Assembly: GCF_000308875.1 (NCBI RefSeq)
Contig: NZ_BAGL01000070.1
Location: 1 to 64,000 of the forward strand
DNA from: Nocardia transvalensis NBRC 15921
Lineage (GTDB): Bacteria > Actinomycetota > Actinomycetes > Mycobacteriales > Mycobacteriaceae
DNA: 64,000 bases
Reading direction: 5' to 3'
Shown: one piece after another, positions 24,896-33,814 of the stretch
How positions within the stretch are numbered: position 1 is the stretch's first letter
Layout: each line of letters begins with the position of its first letter
Position numbers and translations under genes: made by a program
Notes under the pieces: generated by a model
Seen by the model: the letters and a program-made list of their open reading frames with translations, nothing else
Databases searched by the model: none
What the model was told of the DNA's origin: nothing

Positions 24896-26181
24896 CGTGG
24901 TTCCCCCGTCCCCGCCGCCACCCTGCGGCGCAGCTCGTCGACGGCGCGGCGGGTGCGGCTGTGCTCGGGTATCGCGTCCATCACCGCGGCCGCGCGGGTC
25001 ATCACGATCGTGGTGCGATGTTCCGGCGGCAGCGCGGCCAGCACCCGCGATGCCAGCTCGCACGCCTCGTCCACCGCGCCGTCGAGGGCGTGGCAGATGG
25101 CGGCGTCGAGTTCGATGAGGGCCGGGTCCACCACGACGTCCGGACTGCCGCGGTAGAGCTGCAACCCCCGCTCCTGCGCGCGCCGGGCCGCGGCCGTGCG
25201 GCCGAGGTTGGTCAGGGTGCCGGATTGGTAGAGCAGCAAACGCTTTTCGTTGAATCGGAAGGCCTCGTCGCTCACCGCCGCGCCGAGTTCGTCGATGCGC
25301 TGCCGGGCCCGGGTCAGGGCCAGATCGGCGCCGTCGGCGTCACCGAGGCGGGCCAGCGCGCGGGCCTCCGCGGCGGCCGCCAGCGCGGTCGAGTCGTCGG
25401 CGGTCTCCGGGAGTTGCGCCTGCGCCGCGCGGGCCAGCAGCACGGCCTGTTCGGGAGTGCCGTAGTAGTACGGCAGCATGGCGTGCTGGGCTCGGACCCG
25501 CGCACGCAGCCGGCGGTTCGCGGTGTCGTCGGCGGCCAGGCGCGCCGTGCCGTACCAGTAGTTGGCGCGCTCGATCTGGCCGAGTTTCATCAGCGCGTCG
25601 GCGATCAGCAGCGCCAGCACCGCGGTGACCTCCGACAGCCTGGCCTGCACGGCCGCGGGCTGGCGCAGCGTCGAAATCGACTGCACCTCCAGCAGATCCG
25701 GCAGCACGGTGGACAGGACGGCGGTGGGCGGCGTGCTGGTGTAGGCGAGGACCCGCCCGGCCGCGCGCTCCTCCATCAGCTCCACCATGGCGGGACCGAT
25801 GGTGCCCGCGGCCAGCGTCCGGTCGATCACCGGCCGGGCCTCGTCGAGCCGCGACATCAGGGCGATATCCGCGGCGGGCCCGGGGACGGCGGCGACCACC
25901 GCGCCGCGCCGGGACGGTGACCGGCGCGAGCCGATCGCCTGCTCACCGGCGGCCAGGATCTGCTCGAACCGCTCCCGCACCTCGGCGCCGACCTGGAGCA
26001 GCAGCGTGTCCAGGAGTTCCTGGGTGAGGGGCCGCGGGGTGACCGCGCTCAGCCCGGCGCGCCAGTTCGCGACCGTCGTCATCTCCACGCCGAGATGAGC
26101 GGCGAACTCCCGCACAGACTTTCGCGTCGCCTCCTGTAGGGCGACAGCCTCGAAACCGGTCCACGGCCGACCCAACACCAT
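24892..26181 (-). CDS. HTH (XRE-like) regulator with TPR-type helical domain
   Basis: This 429-residue protein has an N-terminal helix-turn-helix (residues ~18-50, SVREFAAHLGVEMTTVANWR). A long all-helical region with tetratricopeptide-like repeats follows (residues ~160-420: ALLIADALMKLGQIERANYW, AEARALARLGDADGADLAL, GTLTNLGRTAAARRAQERG). Such regulators bind a peptide or small molecule with the TPR part. It is translated together with the APH-like gene downstream and diverges from the small gene at 26393, the likeliest target along with its own promoter. The N-terminal MVLGRPWTGFEAVALQEA is typical of this family. Confidence 0.78.
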   Translation of the reverse strand: MVLGRPWTGFEAVALQEATRKSVREFAAHLGVEMTTVANWRAGLSAVTPRPLTQELLDTLLLQVGAEVRERFEQILAAGEQAIGSRRSPSRRGAVVAAVPGPAADIALMSRLDEARPVIDRTLAAGTIGPAMVELMEERAAGRVLAYTSTPPTAVLSTVLPDLLEVQSISTLRQPAAVQARLSEVTAVLALLIADALMKLGQIERANYWYGTARLAADDTANRRLRARVRAQHAMLPYYYGTPEQAVLLARAAQAQLPETADDSTALAAAAEARALARLGDADGADLALTRARQRIDELGAAVSDEAFRFNEKRLLLYQSGTLTNLGRTAAARRAQERGLQLYRGSPDVVVDPALIELDAAICHALDGAVDEACELASRVLAALPPEHRTTIVMTRAAAVMDAIPEHSRTRRAVDELRRRVAAGTGEPR

Positions 26182-26392
26182 TGTTAATTCCTTATTTCAC
26201 GCCCGTATGCCAACAGTAAGCCAACACCAACGCCAACGGTGCGCGATTTCGCAACGGACCGAATACGACGAAAGTTGAAGGCGCACCCGGTGCCTGAACG
26301 ACACGCAATCGAATCCGAACCGCGGGCGGCGATCCTGAGACCCACGGTTTCCAGGGCACCGGGTGCACCGCACACCAGTGGGAGGTACCGCC

Positions 26393-26581
26393 ATGTACGC
26401 ACCGTCCTCGGGAGCACGTGACATGTGGCTCATGGACAGCCGCGACTGCGGGCACGAGCCGTCCGAACTCACCTATGACCGGGCACGATTCATTCTCGCC
26501 GTGCATGCCGGGCACGGCGGCAGGTGCAGGCAGTACCTCGCCGCGGCCGCGTACTGCTTCCGCCGCACCGGAGAAAGGTGA
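26393..26581 (+). CDS. Small conserved-type protein with Cys/His, unknown function
   Basis: This 62-residue protein starts at an ATG with a strong GGAGG seven bases upstream. It contains DCGHEPSEL, HAGHGGRCRQYL and YCF, giving three cysteines and three histidines that could bind a metal; this is suggested only by composition. It is divergently placed from the HTH/TPR regulator. Small proteins of this type commonly stand opposite such regulators in Nocardia-like genomes, and its expression is probably controlled by that regulator. I do not recognise a named family. Confidence 0.6.
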   Translation: MYAPSSGARDMWLMDSRDCGHEPSELTYDRARFILAVHAGHGGRCRQYLAAAAYCFRRTGER

Positions 26582-26696
26582 ACCGGCGGTTGCCGATTCG
26601 CACGCCGGGCCGGCGGAGGGGAAGCGGCCCGGCGTGATCGAATCGAGCGCCCTACGGAGGGGGCGGCCGGAACGGCGGGATGTCGGACCGGCCGCA

Positions 26697-26702
26697 TATC
26701 CT
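26697..26702 (+). promoter_or_regulatory. -10 hexamer TATCCT before the DivIVA-domain gene
   Basis: TATCCT ends 7 nt before the ATG at 26710. This favours that start over the in-frame ATG at 26680, which has no ribosome site at normal distance. Confidence 0.55.
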
Positions 26703-26709
26703 CGTCCGT

Positions 26710-27828
26710 ATGCTCACGCTGCTCTTGTACGTGCTGATCGTCGGTCTGGTGGCCGCGCTGCTGTTCCTGGTCGCGAGCGCCGTGTTCGGACGCGGGGAGG
26801 AATTGGGGCCGCTGCCGGAGGGCACGACGGCCACCGTTCTGCCCGCTGTGCGCATTCACGGCGGCGACGTCCGGGCGCTGCGGTTCCAGCAGGTCTTCCG
26901 CGGTTACAAGGCCGGCGAGGTGGACTGGGCGCTCACCCGTCTAGCCGCCCGCATCGACGAGCTGGAACACCAGCTGGCCGAGGCCCGTGGCGAGCAGCCG
27001 CCCACCCCCACGTCGAACGGCACACCCCCCGCCGAGCAGCAGGCCCATCCGGACCGGACGCCCGGCCCCCGGGGCTTCGCGTCCGGCGCGTCGGCCCCGC
27101 CCAACGGCCACGCCGACGTCCCCCAGCCCAGCCAGCCACCCCCTGAGACCGGCCCCTGGGGCGCGCCACCCGCACACCCCGACACCGGCGCGTGGGGCAC
27201 ACCGCCCTCTCACCACCCCGGCCCCGAGGCAACGGGCTCTGGCAACACCCCACCCGACGCGCCGCCTTCCCCGATCACCTGGGCTCCGGGCCAGGCCCCG
27301 CCGGAGAGCGCTTTCCCCGCCGTGGCACCCGGCAGCTTCGGCCAGCCCACGGGACAATCCACCGCCTGGATCCCAAGCCACCCCGCGGGCACGGGCGGCA
27401 TCCCGGCCGTGGCAGCCGGCTCGCCCACCGGCGGCTTCGGTCCCGGCACGGCACAACCCACACCCGCGGCAGCCTGGACTCCGGACCCCGGCACGGCGCA
27501 GACCAGCTCCCCAGGGACCTGGACTCCCGACCCCAGCACGGCGCAAACCAACCCCTCGGGAACGTGGACTCCCGATACCGGGGCTGCGCAGCCCACAATC
27601 TCCGAGGCGTCGACGCCGGGGCCCGATACGGCGCAAACCACTGGTCCCGGCGGCTGGGCACCGGGGCCGACCCCGGTGGACGGCGGCGGGAGCACGCCGC
27701 CCGCAGCGCCGGCGGCCTCGACGTCCTATCTCGACCTGAGCACCGGCACCGAGCCGCCCGGTGGGGGCGCGCAGTATCCGGCCCAGCCCGGCGGCGATCA
27801 GGCCGCTGGCCGGCGGGAACGGCAGTGA
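26710..27828 (+). CDS. Membrane-anchored DivIVA-domain protein with long Pro/Thr-rich tail (Rv1209-like)
   Basis: This 372-residue protein has one N-terminal membrane helix (MLTLLLYVLIVGLVAALLFL) and a short DivIVA-type segment (FRGYKAGEVDWALTRLAARI, then DELEHQL) that would form a coiled coil. About 270 residues follow that are rich in P, T, G and A, including the near-repeats GTAQTSSPGTWTPDP, STAQTNPSGTWTPDT and GAAQPTISEASTPGP. DivIVA segments target poles and septa. The low-complexity tail would lie in the cytoplasm if the N-terminus is outside. It precedes tagA with a GTGA overlap, the order seen at Rv1209-Rv1210. Confidence 0.8.
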   Translation: MLTLLLYVLIVGLVAALLFLVASAVFGRGEELGPLPEGTTATVLPAVRIHGGDVRALRFQQVFRGYKAGEVDWALTRLAARIDELEHQLAEARGEQPPTPTSNGTPPAEQQAHPDRTPGPRGFASGASAPPNGHADVPQPSQPPPETGPWGAPPAHPDTGAWGTPPSHHPGPEATGSGNTPPDAPPSPITWAPGQAPPESAFPAVAPGSFGQPTGQSTAWIPSHPAGTGGIPAVAAGSPTGGFGPGTAQPTPAAAWTPDPGTAQTSSPGTWTPDPSTAQTNPSGTWTPDTGAAQPTISEASTPGPDTAQTTGPGGWAPGPTPVDGGGSTPPAAPAASTSYLDLSTGTEPPGGGAQYPAQPGGDQAAGRRERQ

Positions 27829-28400
27829 GCGCCGCCGCGACCGTCGTCGACGACGGCAAGATCCGGTGCGGGTGGGGCGAGTCCTCCCAGCTCTATCGCG
27901 ACTATCACGATCAGGAGTGGGGGCGGCCGCTGCACGGCGACGACGCGTTGTTCGAGCGGATGTGCCTGGAGGCGTTCCAATCGGGCCTGTCGTGGATCAC
28001 CATCCTGCGGAAGCGCCCGGCGTTCCGGGCGGCCTTCGACGGGTTCGCCATCGACCGGGTGGCCGAGTACACCGAGGCGGATGCCGAACGTCTGCTGTCC
28101 GACCCCGGCATAGTGCGCAATCGCGCCAAGATCGAGGCCAGCATCGCCAACGCGAGGGTTGCCCGGGACCTCGACCCCGGCCTGGACGACCTGCTCTGGT
28201 CGTTCGCTCCCCCGGCGCGGCCGCGTCCCCGGCAACTCTCCGACGTCCCCGCCACCACACCCGAATCGGTTGCTCTCGCAAAGGAACTCAAGAAGCGGGG
28301 ATTCCGTTTCGTGGGCCCGACGACGGCGTATGCACTCATGCAGGCGACCGGTATGGTGAACGACCATCTGGCCGATTGCTGGGTCGATGTGCGCGGTTGA
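27825..28400 (+). CDS. tagA: DNA-3-methyladenine glycosylase I
   Basis: This 191-residue base-excision repair enzyme removes 3-methyladenine. Family motifs are RCGWGESSQLYRDYHDQEWG at the N-terminus, FERMCLEAFQSGLSWITIL, and the conserved AYALMQATGMVNDHLADCW near the C-terminus. Cysteine and histidine residues in these two end segments form the structural zinc site of Tag. The start GTG 27825 overlaps the DivIVA-gene stop. It matches Rv1210 in identity and neighbours. Confidence 0.92.
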   Translation: MSAAATVVDDGKIRCGWGESSQLYRDYHDQEWGRPLHGDDALFERMCLEAFQSGLSWITILRKRPAFRAAFDGFAIDRVAEYTEADAERLLSDPGIVRNRAKIEASIANARVARDLDPGLDDLLWSFAPPARPRPRQLSDVPATTPESVALAKELKKRGFRFVGPTTAYALMQATGMVNDHLADCWVDVRG

Positions 28401-28580
28401 ACACGCGCCACGGCGGTCGGTTTTCGAACTCAGGTACCCGCCCAGTTCCGTGATGAGGAAGAATAGTCGTGGTGTAGCCCCTCGGGCCCGGCTCGGCCGT
28501 GCGCGTGGGCTACCCGTTGGTGACAACACGAGTTCCAAGAAAGTGCGCAGCAGACCGCGCGGATCTGGAGGGAGCAGAGG

Positions 28581-28748
28581 ATGGCGGCCATGAAGCCCCG
28601 CACCGGGGACGGTCCCCTCGAGGCAACCAAGGAAGGGCGTGGAATCGTCATGCGGGTTCCACTCGAGGGTGGCGGGCGTCTGGTCGTCGAGCTCACGCCG
28701 GAAGAGGCCGCGGCCCTCGGCAAAGAGCTCACCGAAGTCACCAGTTAA
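28581..28748 (+). CDS. DUF3117 conserved small protein (Rv1211-like)
   Basis: This 55-residue protein is very highly conserved across Actinobacteria: MAAMKPRTGDGPLEATKEG, a central GIVMRVPLEGGGRLVVELT and a terminal ELTEVTS. The function is unknown, and its extreme conservation implies a basic role. The ATG at 28581 is preceded by GGAGGGAGCAGAGG. It follows tagA as in M. tuberculosis but is separated by 180 bp, so it should have its own promoter. Confidence 0.93.
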   Translation: MAAMKPRTGDGPLEATKEGRGIVMRVPLEGGGRLVVELTPEEAAALGKELTEVTS

Positions 28749-28764
28749 CCCCTTACCCGATTCG

Positions 28765-29631
28765 ATGCCGGTGAACCCGGCGCGAGCGGATACGGCATCG
28801 CCGCTCGCCGCGGTGGCGCGGTTACTGGCCTGCCCGGAATGCGGGGCGGACCTGGCCGTGAGCGACCGCTCGCTGTCCTGTACCCGCGGTCACGCCTTCG
28901 ATCTGGCTCGGCAGGGTTATGTGAGCCTGCTGACCGGTGCGTCGACCAAGATGTCCGGAGATACATCGGACATGCTGGACGCACGTGCCGCCTTTCAGCG
29001 TGCCCGTCATTTCGCACCGATCGCCGACGCGGTGACGACGGCGCTCAGCTCCGCCGCTCCGCCGCGGGCGATTCTCGAGATCGGTGCCGGAACCGGTTAC
29101 TACCTCGCCTCGGCGCTCGACGCCGCCCCGGACGCCCGCGGAATCGCCCTGGACGTGTCGAAACCCGCCGCCCGGCGCTGCGCCCGGGCCCATCCGCGCG
29201 CGGCTGCGGTGGTGGCCGACGCCTGGCGCGGCCTACCCGTCCGCGACGGCGCGCTCAGCCATGTCCTGTGCGTTTTCGCACCGCGCAATGCGGACGAGGT
29301 GGCCCGGATCCTGTCCCCGGACGGTGCCTTCGTCGTCGCCGCCCCCACCTCTGCCCACCTGTCCGAACTGATCACCCCACTGGACATGGTGCGCGTGGAC
29401 TCGGCCAAGGACGACCGCCTCGCCGACGCCCTGTCCGGCCGCTTCGAACGCCTCACCCGCGACATCGTGGAATACCCGATGACCCTCGACCACGCCGACA
29501 TCACCAATGTCGCCGCCATGGGCCCCTCCGCCTTCCACGCGACCACCGACCGCGCGGCCCGCATAGCCACCCTCCCCGAATCCGTCGAGGTCACAGCCTC
29601 GGTAACGGTCTCCACCTACCGCCTCCGATAA
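28765..29631 (+). CDS. RlmA/TlrB-type 23S rRNA (guanine-N1)-methyltransferase
   Basis: This 288-residue SAM-dependent enzyme has an N-terminal zinc finger (ACPECGADL with CTRGH) and the hallmark AFDLARQGYVSLL. GDTSDMLDARAAFQRARHF and the SAM motif ILEIGAGTGYYLASAL follow. RlmA methylates G745 in Gram-negatives and TlrB G748 in actinomycetes, where it can lower sensitivity to some macrolides. Which base is modified here is inferred from phylogeny. The ATG at 28765 is 16 bp after the DUF3117 stop, so the two may be co-transcribed. Confidence 0.85.
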   Translation: MPVNPARADTASPLAAVARLLACPECGADLAVSDRSLSCTRGHAFDLARQGYVSLLTGASTKMSGDTSDMLDARAAFQRARHFAPIADAVTTALSSAAPPRAILEIGAGTGYYLASALDAAPDARGIALDVSKPAARRCARAHPRAAAVVADAWRGLPVRDGALSHVLCVFAPRNADEVARILSPDGAFVVAAPTSAHLSELITPLDMVRVDSAKDDRLADALSGRFERLTRDIVEYPMTLDHADITNVAAMGPSAFHATTDRAARIATLPESVEVTASVTVSTYRLR

Positions 29632-29670
29632 AGATCGGCAATACGCACCCCGCCGTCTTCCGCCGAATAT

Positions 29671-30516
29671 TCAGCCGGCTGTCAGCGCCCGAACCCGAGC
29701 CGGGTCGGCGAAGACGTCTATTTCCGCGATGCGCCCCATCACCACGGTGAACGCCAGCAGGACCGCGGGTTCCCCGGCCAGCAGCACCACGGCTCCGGCC
29801 GCGCCGTGCACCAGGACGGGCCGCACATCCGAATCGGGCCGGGCGAACAGCAGTGCCCGGCCGGCGGCGTCCTGTGGGCCGTGGATCTCCCACATCCGGC
29901 CCGGTCCGGCATCCGCGCGCAGGGTGATCTCCGGATCGAGCAGATCGATTAGAGCGTCGAAGTCACCGCGGCGGGCGGCGGCGAAGAACGCGTCCACCAC
30001 TCGCCGCTGCCCGGCCACATCGGTATCGGGCACGGGGGCGGCCCGCACCCGCCGCCGCGCACGGCTGGCCAGCTGCCGCACGGCGGCCGGTTCGCGATCG
30101 AGCAGCGCGGCGATCCGCGCGAACGGCACCCCGAATCCGTCGTGCAGGACGAAGGCGAGCCGCTCGCCGGGCGTCAGCCGATCGAGCACCACCTGTACGG
30201 CCAGCCCCACCGACTCCGCCAGCACCGCCTCGTCCTCCGGCGAGGCGACAACGCCCACGAGCGGATCCGGCAGGTGCACACCGGCCGGCAGCTCGCGCCG
30301 GGAACGCGCGCGCAACAGGTCCAGGCACGTGTGGGCGACCGCGGTGGTCAGCCAGCCGTCGAGATTGTCCACGGGCCCCGGCGGGCTGCGGTGCACGCGC
30401 AGCCACGCCTCCTGCAGCGCGTCCTCGGCCTCGCTCACCGAGCCGAGCATGCGATAGGCCAGCGCGCGCAGCCGCGGCCGCTGCTCGTGCAGCCGCTCCA
30501 AAGCCGGTTCGCTCAC
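29671..30516 (-). CDS. SigJ/ECF41-like sigma factor with fused SnoaL-type C-domain
   Basis: This 281-residue ECF sigma factor has region 2 in LRALAYRMLGSVSEAEDALQ followed by EAWLRV, and region 4 around LTPGERLAFVLHDGFGVPF and ASRARRRVR. A C-terminal SnoaL-like domain of ~100 residues follows (VVDAFFAAARRGDFDALIDL). This fused domain replaces an anti-sigma factor in the ECF41/SigJ groups and tunes activity. The start is GTG 30516 with GAGG about ten bases upstream. It diverges from the DoxX gene, a typical target partner for such sigma factors. Confidence 0.82.
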   Translation of the reverse strand: MSEPALERLHEQRPRLRALAYRMLGSVSEAEDALQEAWLRVHRSPPGPVDNLDGWLTTAVAHTCLDLLRARSRRELPAGVHLPDPLVGVVASPEDEAVLAESVGLAVQVVLDRLTPGERLAFVLHDGFGVPFARIAALLDREPAAVRQLASRARRRVRAAPVPDTDVAGQRRVVDAFFAAARRGDFDALIDLLDPEITLRADAGPGRMWEIHGPQDAAGRALLFARPDSDVRPVLVHGAAGAVVLLAGEPAVLLAFTVVMGRIAEIDVFADPARVRALTAG

Positions 30517-30588
30517 CCCGTCACATCCTCGCGACGCCGTTCGCCATATCGATGACGGATCCTCACGATAGCGAGAAAGGCCTCCGCC

Positions 30589-31008
30589 ATGAGCCTCTCG
30601 ACCCGAACGCCGGTAGCGCCCCGATACCGGACGGCCGCCTACTGGACGGCCACCGCACTCGTCGTCGCCGAACTGGGCGTCGGCGGCATCTGGGATATCG
30701 CCCGCATCGAACTCGTCCGCGAGACGACCACCCACCTGGGTTATCCGACGTACTTCCTGGTCCTGCTGGGCGTCTGGAAGATCCTGGGCGCGGCCGCGCT
30801 CGCGGTCCCGCGCTTGCCGCTGGTCAAGGAGTGGGCGTACGCGGGCGCGATCTTCGTCTATACCGGCGCGATCGCCTCTCACCTGACCACGGGCTACGCC
30901 CGGAGCGAGGTCGTAGTGCTGGCCACGATGACCGTCCTGACCGTCGCGTCGTGGGCGCTGCGGCCCGCCGACCGCTGCGTGCGTCAGCCTTTGCGGATGC
31001 GGTCGTAG
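30589..31008 (+). CDS. DoxX-family membrane protein
   Basis: This 139-residue protein has four membrane helices in the DoxX arrangement. Motifs are GVGGIWDIARIELVRETTTHL, YPTYFLVLLGVWKILGAAAL and WAYAGAIFVYTGAIASHL. DoxX proteins associate with redox and thiol-stress systems. It diverges from the SnoaL-fused sigma factor 72 bp away and is a plausible target of it. The last 25 bp overlap the end of glgA on the opposite strand. Confidence 0.8.
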   Translation: MSLSTRTPVAPRYRTAAYWTATALVVAELGVGGIWDIARIELVRETTTHLGYPTYFLVLLGVWKILGAAALAVPRLPLVKEWAYAGAIFVYTGAIASHLTTGYARSEVVVLATMTVLTVASWALRPADRCVRQPLRMRS

Positions 31009-32210
31009 AGCTGAACGGTCTGGCCGGCGACCTGGGCCCAGTCGAATTCGGCGATGGCCCGGGCCCGGCCGGCGGCGCCCAGCGATCCGGCAAGCAGCGC
31101 GTCACCGGCGATCGCGTTGACCGCCCGCGCCAGCGCCGTCTCGAAATCCTCGGTCGCGTCGCCGTCGTAGTGCACGAGGCGTCCGGTCGCGCCGTCGGCG
31201 ACGACCTCCGGAATCCCGCCCACATCCGAGGCCACGACCGCGGTCCCGCAGGCCATCGCCTCGAGATTCACGATGCCCAGCGGCTCGTACACCGACGGGC
31301 AGACGAAGACCGTCGCCGCCGCCAGGATCTGCCGCACCTGCTCGGTGGGCAGCATCTCCCGCACCCAGAACACCCCGCCGCGACCGCGGGACAGCTCGGC
31401 CACCGACGCCGCGACCTCGGACTCCAGCTGCGGCGTATCGGGCGCGCCCGCGCACAGCACCAATTGGATGTCCGGATCGAAGTCGCGGGCCGCGGCCAGC
31501 AGGTGCGACACGCCCTTCTGCCGGGTGATGCGCCCGACGAACGCCACGATGGGCGCGTCGGTTCGCACCCCGAGTTCGGCCAGCACGTCCCGGGCGCCGT
31601 CGATCGGGCCGCCCGGGCGCCACGCCTGCGCGTCGATCCCGTTGTGCACCACGTGTACTCGCGCGGGGTCGATGGTCGGATAGGTGTCGAGGACGTCTCG
31701 GCGCATCCCCTCACTGACCGCGATGACGGCGTCGGCGTACTCCATCGCGTTGCGCTCCGACCATGACGAGAGCCGGTAGCCGCCGCCGAGCTGCTCGGCC
31801 TTCCACGGCCGCCGCGGTTCGAGGGAGTGCGCGGTCAGTACGTGCGGGATCCCGTACAGCGTGGCGGCCAGATGCCCGGCCAGCCCGGTGTACCAGGTGT
31901 GCGAGTGCACCACGTCCACGCCGCCGACGGCATCGGCCATGCGGAGCTGCGCGGACATCATCTGAAGCGCCGAATTGGCCGCGTACAGCATCGGATCGGG
32001 CTGATGCACCACGGCGTCCGCGCGCGACACCCCCATGCAGTGCACGGTCACGTCGCACAGGCGGCGCAGCCGCGGTACGAGATGGGTGACGTGCACTCCC
32101 GCGCCGCCATATACCTCCGGCGGATATTCGCGAGTAAGCATCGCGACCCGGAGCCGCTCCCGCTCTTGCGACCGGCTCGGCTCGCCACCACCCTCCGCGG
32201 TGAAACTCAC
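30984..32210 (-). CDS. glgA: GT4-family glycogen synthase / maltose-1-phosphate synthase (GlgM type)
   Basis: This 408-residue glycosyltransferase has an N-terminal GT-B half (MLTREYPPEVYGGAGVHVTHL) and a C-terminal donor half with VAFVGRITRQKGVSHLL. The catalytic-site motif PSVYEPLGIVNLEAMACGTA follows. The orthologue Rv1212c (GlgM) makes maltose-1-phosphate from ADP-glucose and glucose-1-phosphate, feeding the GlgE glucan pathway, so maltose-1-phosphate synthesis is a likely role here. GTG 32210 lies 6 nt after a TAAGTT hexamer with no ribosome site. It faces away from glgC, which makes its donor, as in M. tuberculosis. Confidence 0.92.
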   Translation of the reverse strand: MSFTAEGGGEPSRSQERERLRVAMLTREYPPEVYGGAGVHVTHLVPRLRRLCDVTVHCMGVSRADAVVHQPDPMLYAANSALQMMSAQLRMADAVGGVDVVHSHTWYTGLAGHLAATLYGIPHVLTAHSLEPRRPWKAEQLGGGYRLSSWSERNAMEYADAVIAVSEGMRRDVLDTYPTIDPARVHVVHNGIDAQAWRPGGPIDGARDVLAELGVRTDAPIVAFVGRITRQKGVSHLLAAARDFDPDIQLVLCAGAPDTPQLESEVAASVAELSRGRGGVFWVREMLPTEQVRQILAAATVFVCPSVYEPLGIVNLEAMACGTAVVASDVGGIPEVVADGATGRLVHYDGDATEDFETALARAVNAIAGDALLAGSLGAAGRARAIAEFDWAQVAGQTVQLYDRIRKG

Positions 32211-32216
32211 CGGTCC

Positions 32217-32222
32217 AACTTA
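32217..32222 (-). promoter_or_regulatory. -10 hexamer TAAGTT for leaderless glgA
   Basis: On the minus strand TAAGTT is followed by six bases and the glgA GTG. The same hexamer serves glgC 44 bp away on the other strand. Confidence 0.55.
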
Positions 32223-32265
32223 ATCGTTCACCTTCGTGGTGACTACTCCGTTGGCATGTCGGCGG

Positions 32266-32271
32266 TAAGTT
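32266..32271 (+). promoter_or_regulatory. -10 hexamer TAAGTT for leaderless glgC
   Basis: TAAGTT is followed by seven bases and the GTG at 32279. The surrounding TAAGTTGG is also found in front of glgA. Confidence 0.55.
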
Positions 32272-32278
32272 GGCGAGT

Positions 32279-33493
32279 GTGAGGAGCCAGCCGCACGTAC
32301 TAGGAATCGTGCTCGCCGGCGGTGAGGGCAAACGCCTCTTCCCGCTCACCCAGGACCGCGCGAAACCGGCGGTCCCGTTCGGGGGCGCCTACCGGCTCAT
32401 CGATTTCGTCCTCTCCAATCTGGTGAACGCCGGCTATCTGCGCCTGTGCGTTCTCACCCAGTACAAATCGCACTCGCTGGACCGGCACATCTCCCAGACC
32501 TGGCGATTATCCGGGTTCGGCGGTGAGTACATCACCCCGGTGCCCGCGCAGCAGCGGCTGGGACCGCGCTGGTACACCGGCAGCGCCGACGCGATCATGC
32601 AGTCGCTGAATCTGATCTACGACGAGGATCCGGACTACATCGTGGTGTTCGGCGCCGACCACGTCTACCGCATGGATCCCGAGCAGATGGTCACCCATCA
32701 CATCGACACCGGCGCCGGCGTCACCGTCGCGGGAATCCGGGTGCCGCGCAGCGAGGCCGGGGCGTTCGGGTGTATCGACTCCGACGAGTCCGGCCGGATC
32801 ACACAATTCCTGGAGAAGCCCGTGCACCCGCCGGGCACGCCCGACGATCCGAATGTGACGTTCGCTTCGATGGGCAACTACGTTTTCAGCACCAAGGTCC
32901 TGGTGGACGCGATCCGGGCCGATGCCGACGACGCCGATTCCGACCACGACATGGGCGGCGACATCATCCCCGGACTGGTCGCCCAGGGCGAGGCGGGGGT
33001 GTACGACTTCGCGCTCAACGACGTGCCCGGATCCACCGATCGCGATCGCGGCTACTGGCGCGACGTGGGCACGATCGACGCCTTCTACGCCGCGCACATG
33101 GATCTGGTCTCGGTGCACCCCATCTTCAATCTCTACAACAAGCACTGGCCGATCCGCGGCGCCGCGGAGAACCTGCCCCCGGCCAAATTCGCGCAGGGCG
33201 GGCTCGCGCAGGAATCCATCGTCGGTTCGGGGAGCATCCTGTCCGCCGCGACGGTCCGCAATTCGGTGCTCTCGTCGAACGTCTTCGTCGAGGACGGCGC
33301 CACCGTCGAGGGCAGCGTCCTGATGCCCGGGGTGCGGGTGGGCCGCGGCGCGGTGGTCCGCCGCGCGATCCTCGACAAGAACGTCATGGTCGGCGAGGGC
33401 GAGATCATCGGCGTCGACATGGATCGCGACCGGGAACGCTTCGCGGTCAGCAACGGCGGCGTGGTCACAGTCGGAAAGGGCGTGTGGGTCTAG
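32279..33493 (+). CDS. glgC: Glucose-1-phosphate adenylyltransferase
   Basis: This 404-residue enzyme makes ADP-glucose from ATP and glucose-1-phosphate. VLAGGEGKRLFPLTQDRAKP is the nucleotide-binding loop, and VVFGADHVYRMD carries the catalytic aspartate. FLEKPVHPPG and the C-terminal left-handed beta-helix repeats (SILSAATVRNSVLSSNVFVE) complete the fold. The GTG at 32279 is chosen because orthologues begin just before PHVLGIVLAGGEG; an upstream TTG is in frame. ADP-glucose should feed the divergent glgA product. It converges with a small membrane-protein gene 10 bp beyond the stop. Confidence 0.94.
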   Translation: MRSQPHVLGIVLAGGEGKRLFPLTQDRAKPAVPFGGAYRLIDFVLSNLVNAGYLRLCVLTQYKSHSLDRHISQTWRLSGFGGEYITPVPAQQRLGPRWYTGSADAIMQSLNLIYDEDPDYIVVFGADHVYRMDPEQMVTHHIDTGAGVTVAGIRVPRSEAGAFGCIDSDESGRITQFLEKPVHPPGTPDDPNVTFASMGNYVFSTKVLVDAIRADADDADSDHDMGGDIIPGLVAQGEAGVYDFALNDVPGSTDRDRGYWRDVGTIDAFYAAHMDLVSVHPIFNLYNKHWPIRGAAENLPPAKFAQGGLAQESIVGSGSILSAATVRNSVLSSNVFVEDGATVEGSVLMPGVRVGRGAVVRRAILDKNVMVGEGEIIGVDMDRDRERFAVSNGGVVTVGKGVWV

Positions 33494-33503
33494 CGCCCCC
33501 ACC

Positions 33504-33719
33504 TCACCGCGGCGCGGCCGGAACGGGAGTGGCCGTGCAGAACGGATCGCACGGGCCGTGCGTGATCGGCGGCTGCTTGGCCGGGTCGTTGAAATCGCTT
33601 CCGCTGACCAACAGCAACACCAGGAGCGCCACGAAGACCAGGAACCCCAGCAACGTCACCGCCAGCACCAACCAGCTGCGGGGCGCGACTTCGATCAGCA
33701 CCGCGCGTTGGAAAACCAC
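33504..33719 (-). CDS. Small single-helix membrane protein with THGxCxPFC tail (paralogue A)
   Basis: This 71-residue protein has an N-terminal amphipathic stretch (VVFQRAVLIEVAPRSW), one membrane helix (LAVTLLGFLVFVALLVLLLV) and an extracytoplasmic-looking tail SGSDFNDPAKQPPITHGPCD, then PFCTATPVPAAPR. It pairs with the gene at 33815, which shares LLLVSGSDF, THGxCxPFC and a VPxxPR terminus. The GTG at 33719 has GGAGG six bases upstream and gives a length matching the paralogue (71 versus 73); a TTG at 33758 is also open. The two nearby cysteines could form a disulfide or bind a ligand. I do not recognise the family. Confidence 0.6.
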   Translation of the reverse strand: MVFQRAVLIEVAPRSWLVLAVTLLGFLVFVALLVLLLVSGSDFNDPAKQPPITHGPCDPFCTATPVPAAPR

Positions 33720-33814
33720 CCCACGCCTCCACCCGTAGCGAATTACCTGATCTTCCAATCATATCCGCCCCAGCAACCCGCCGCCGGACAACGGCTGCAA
33801 CGACCCCGCGCAGG

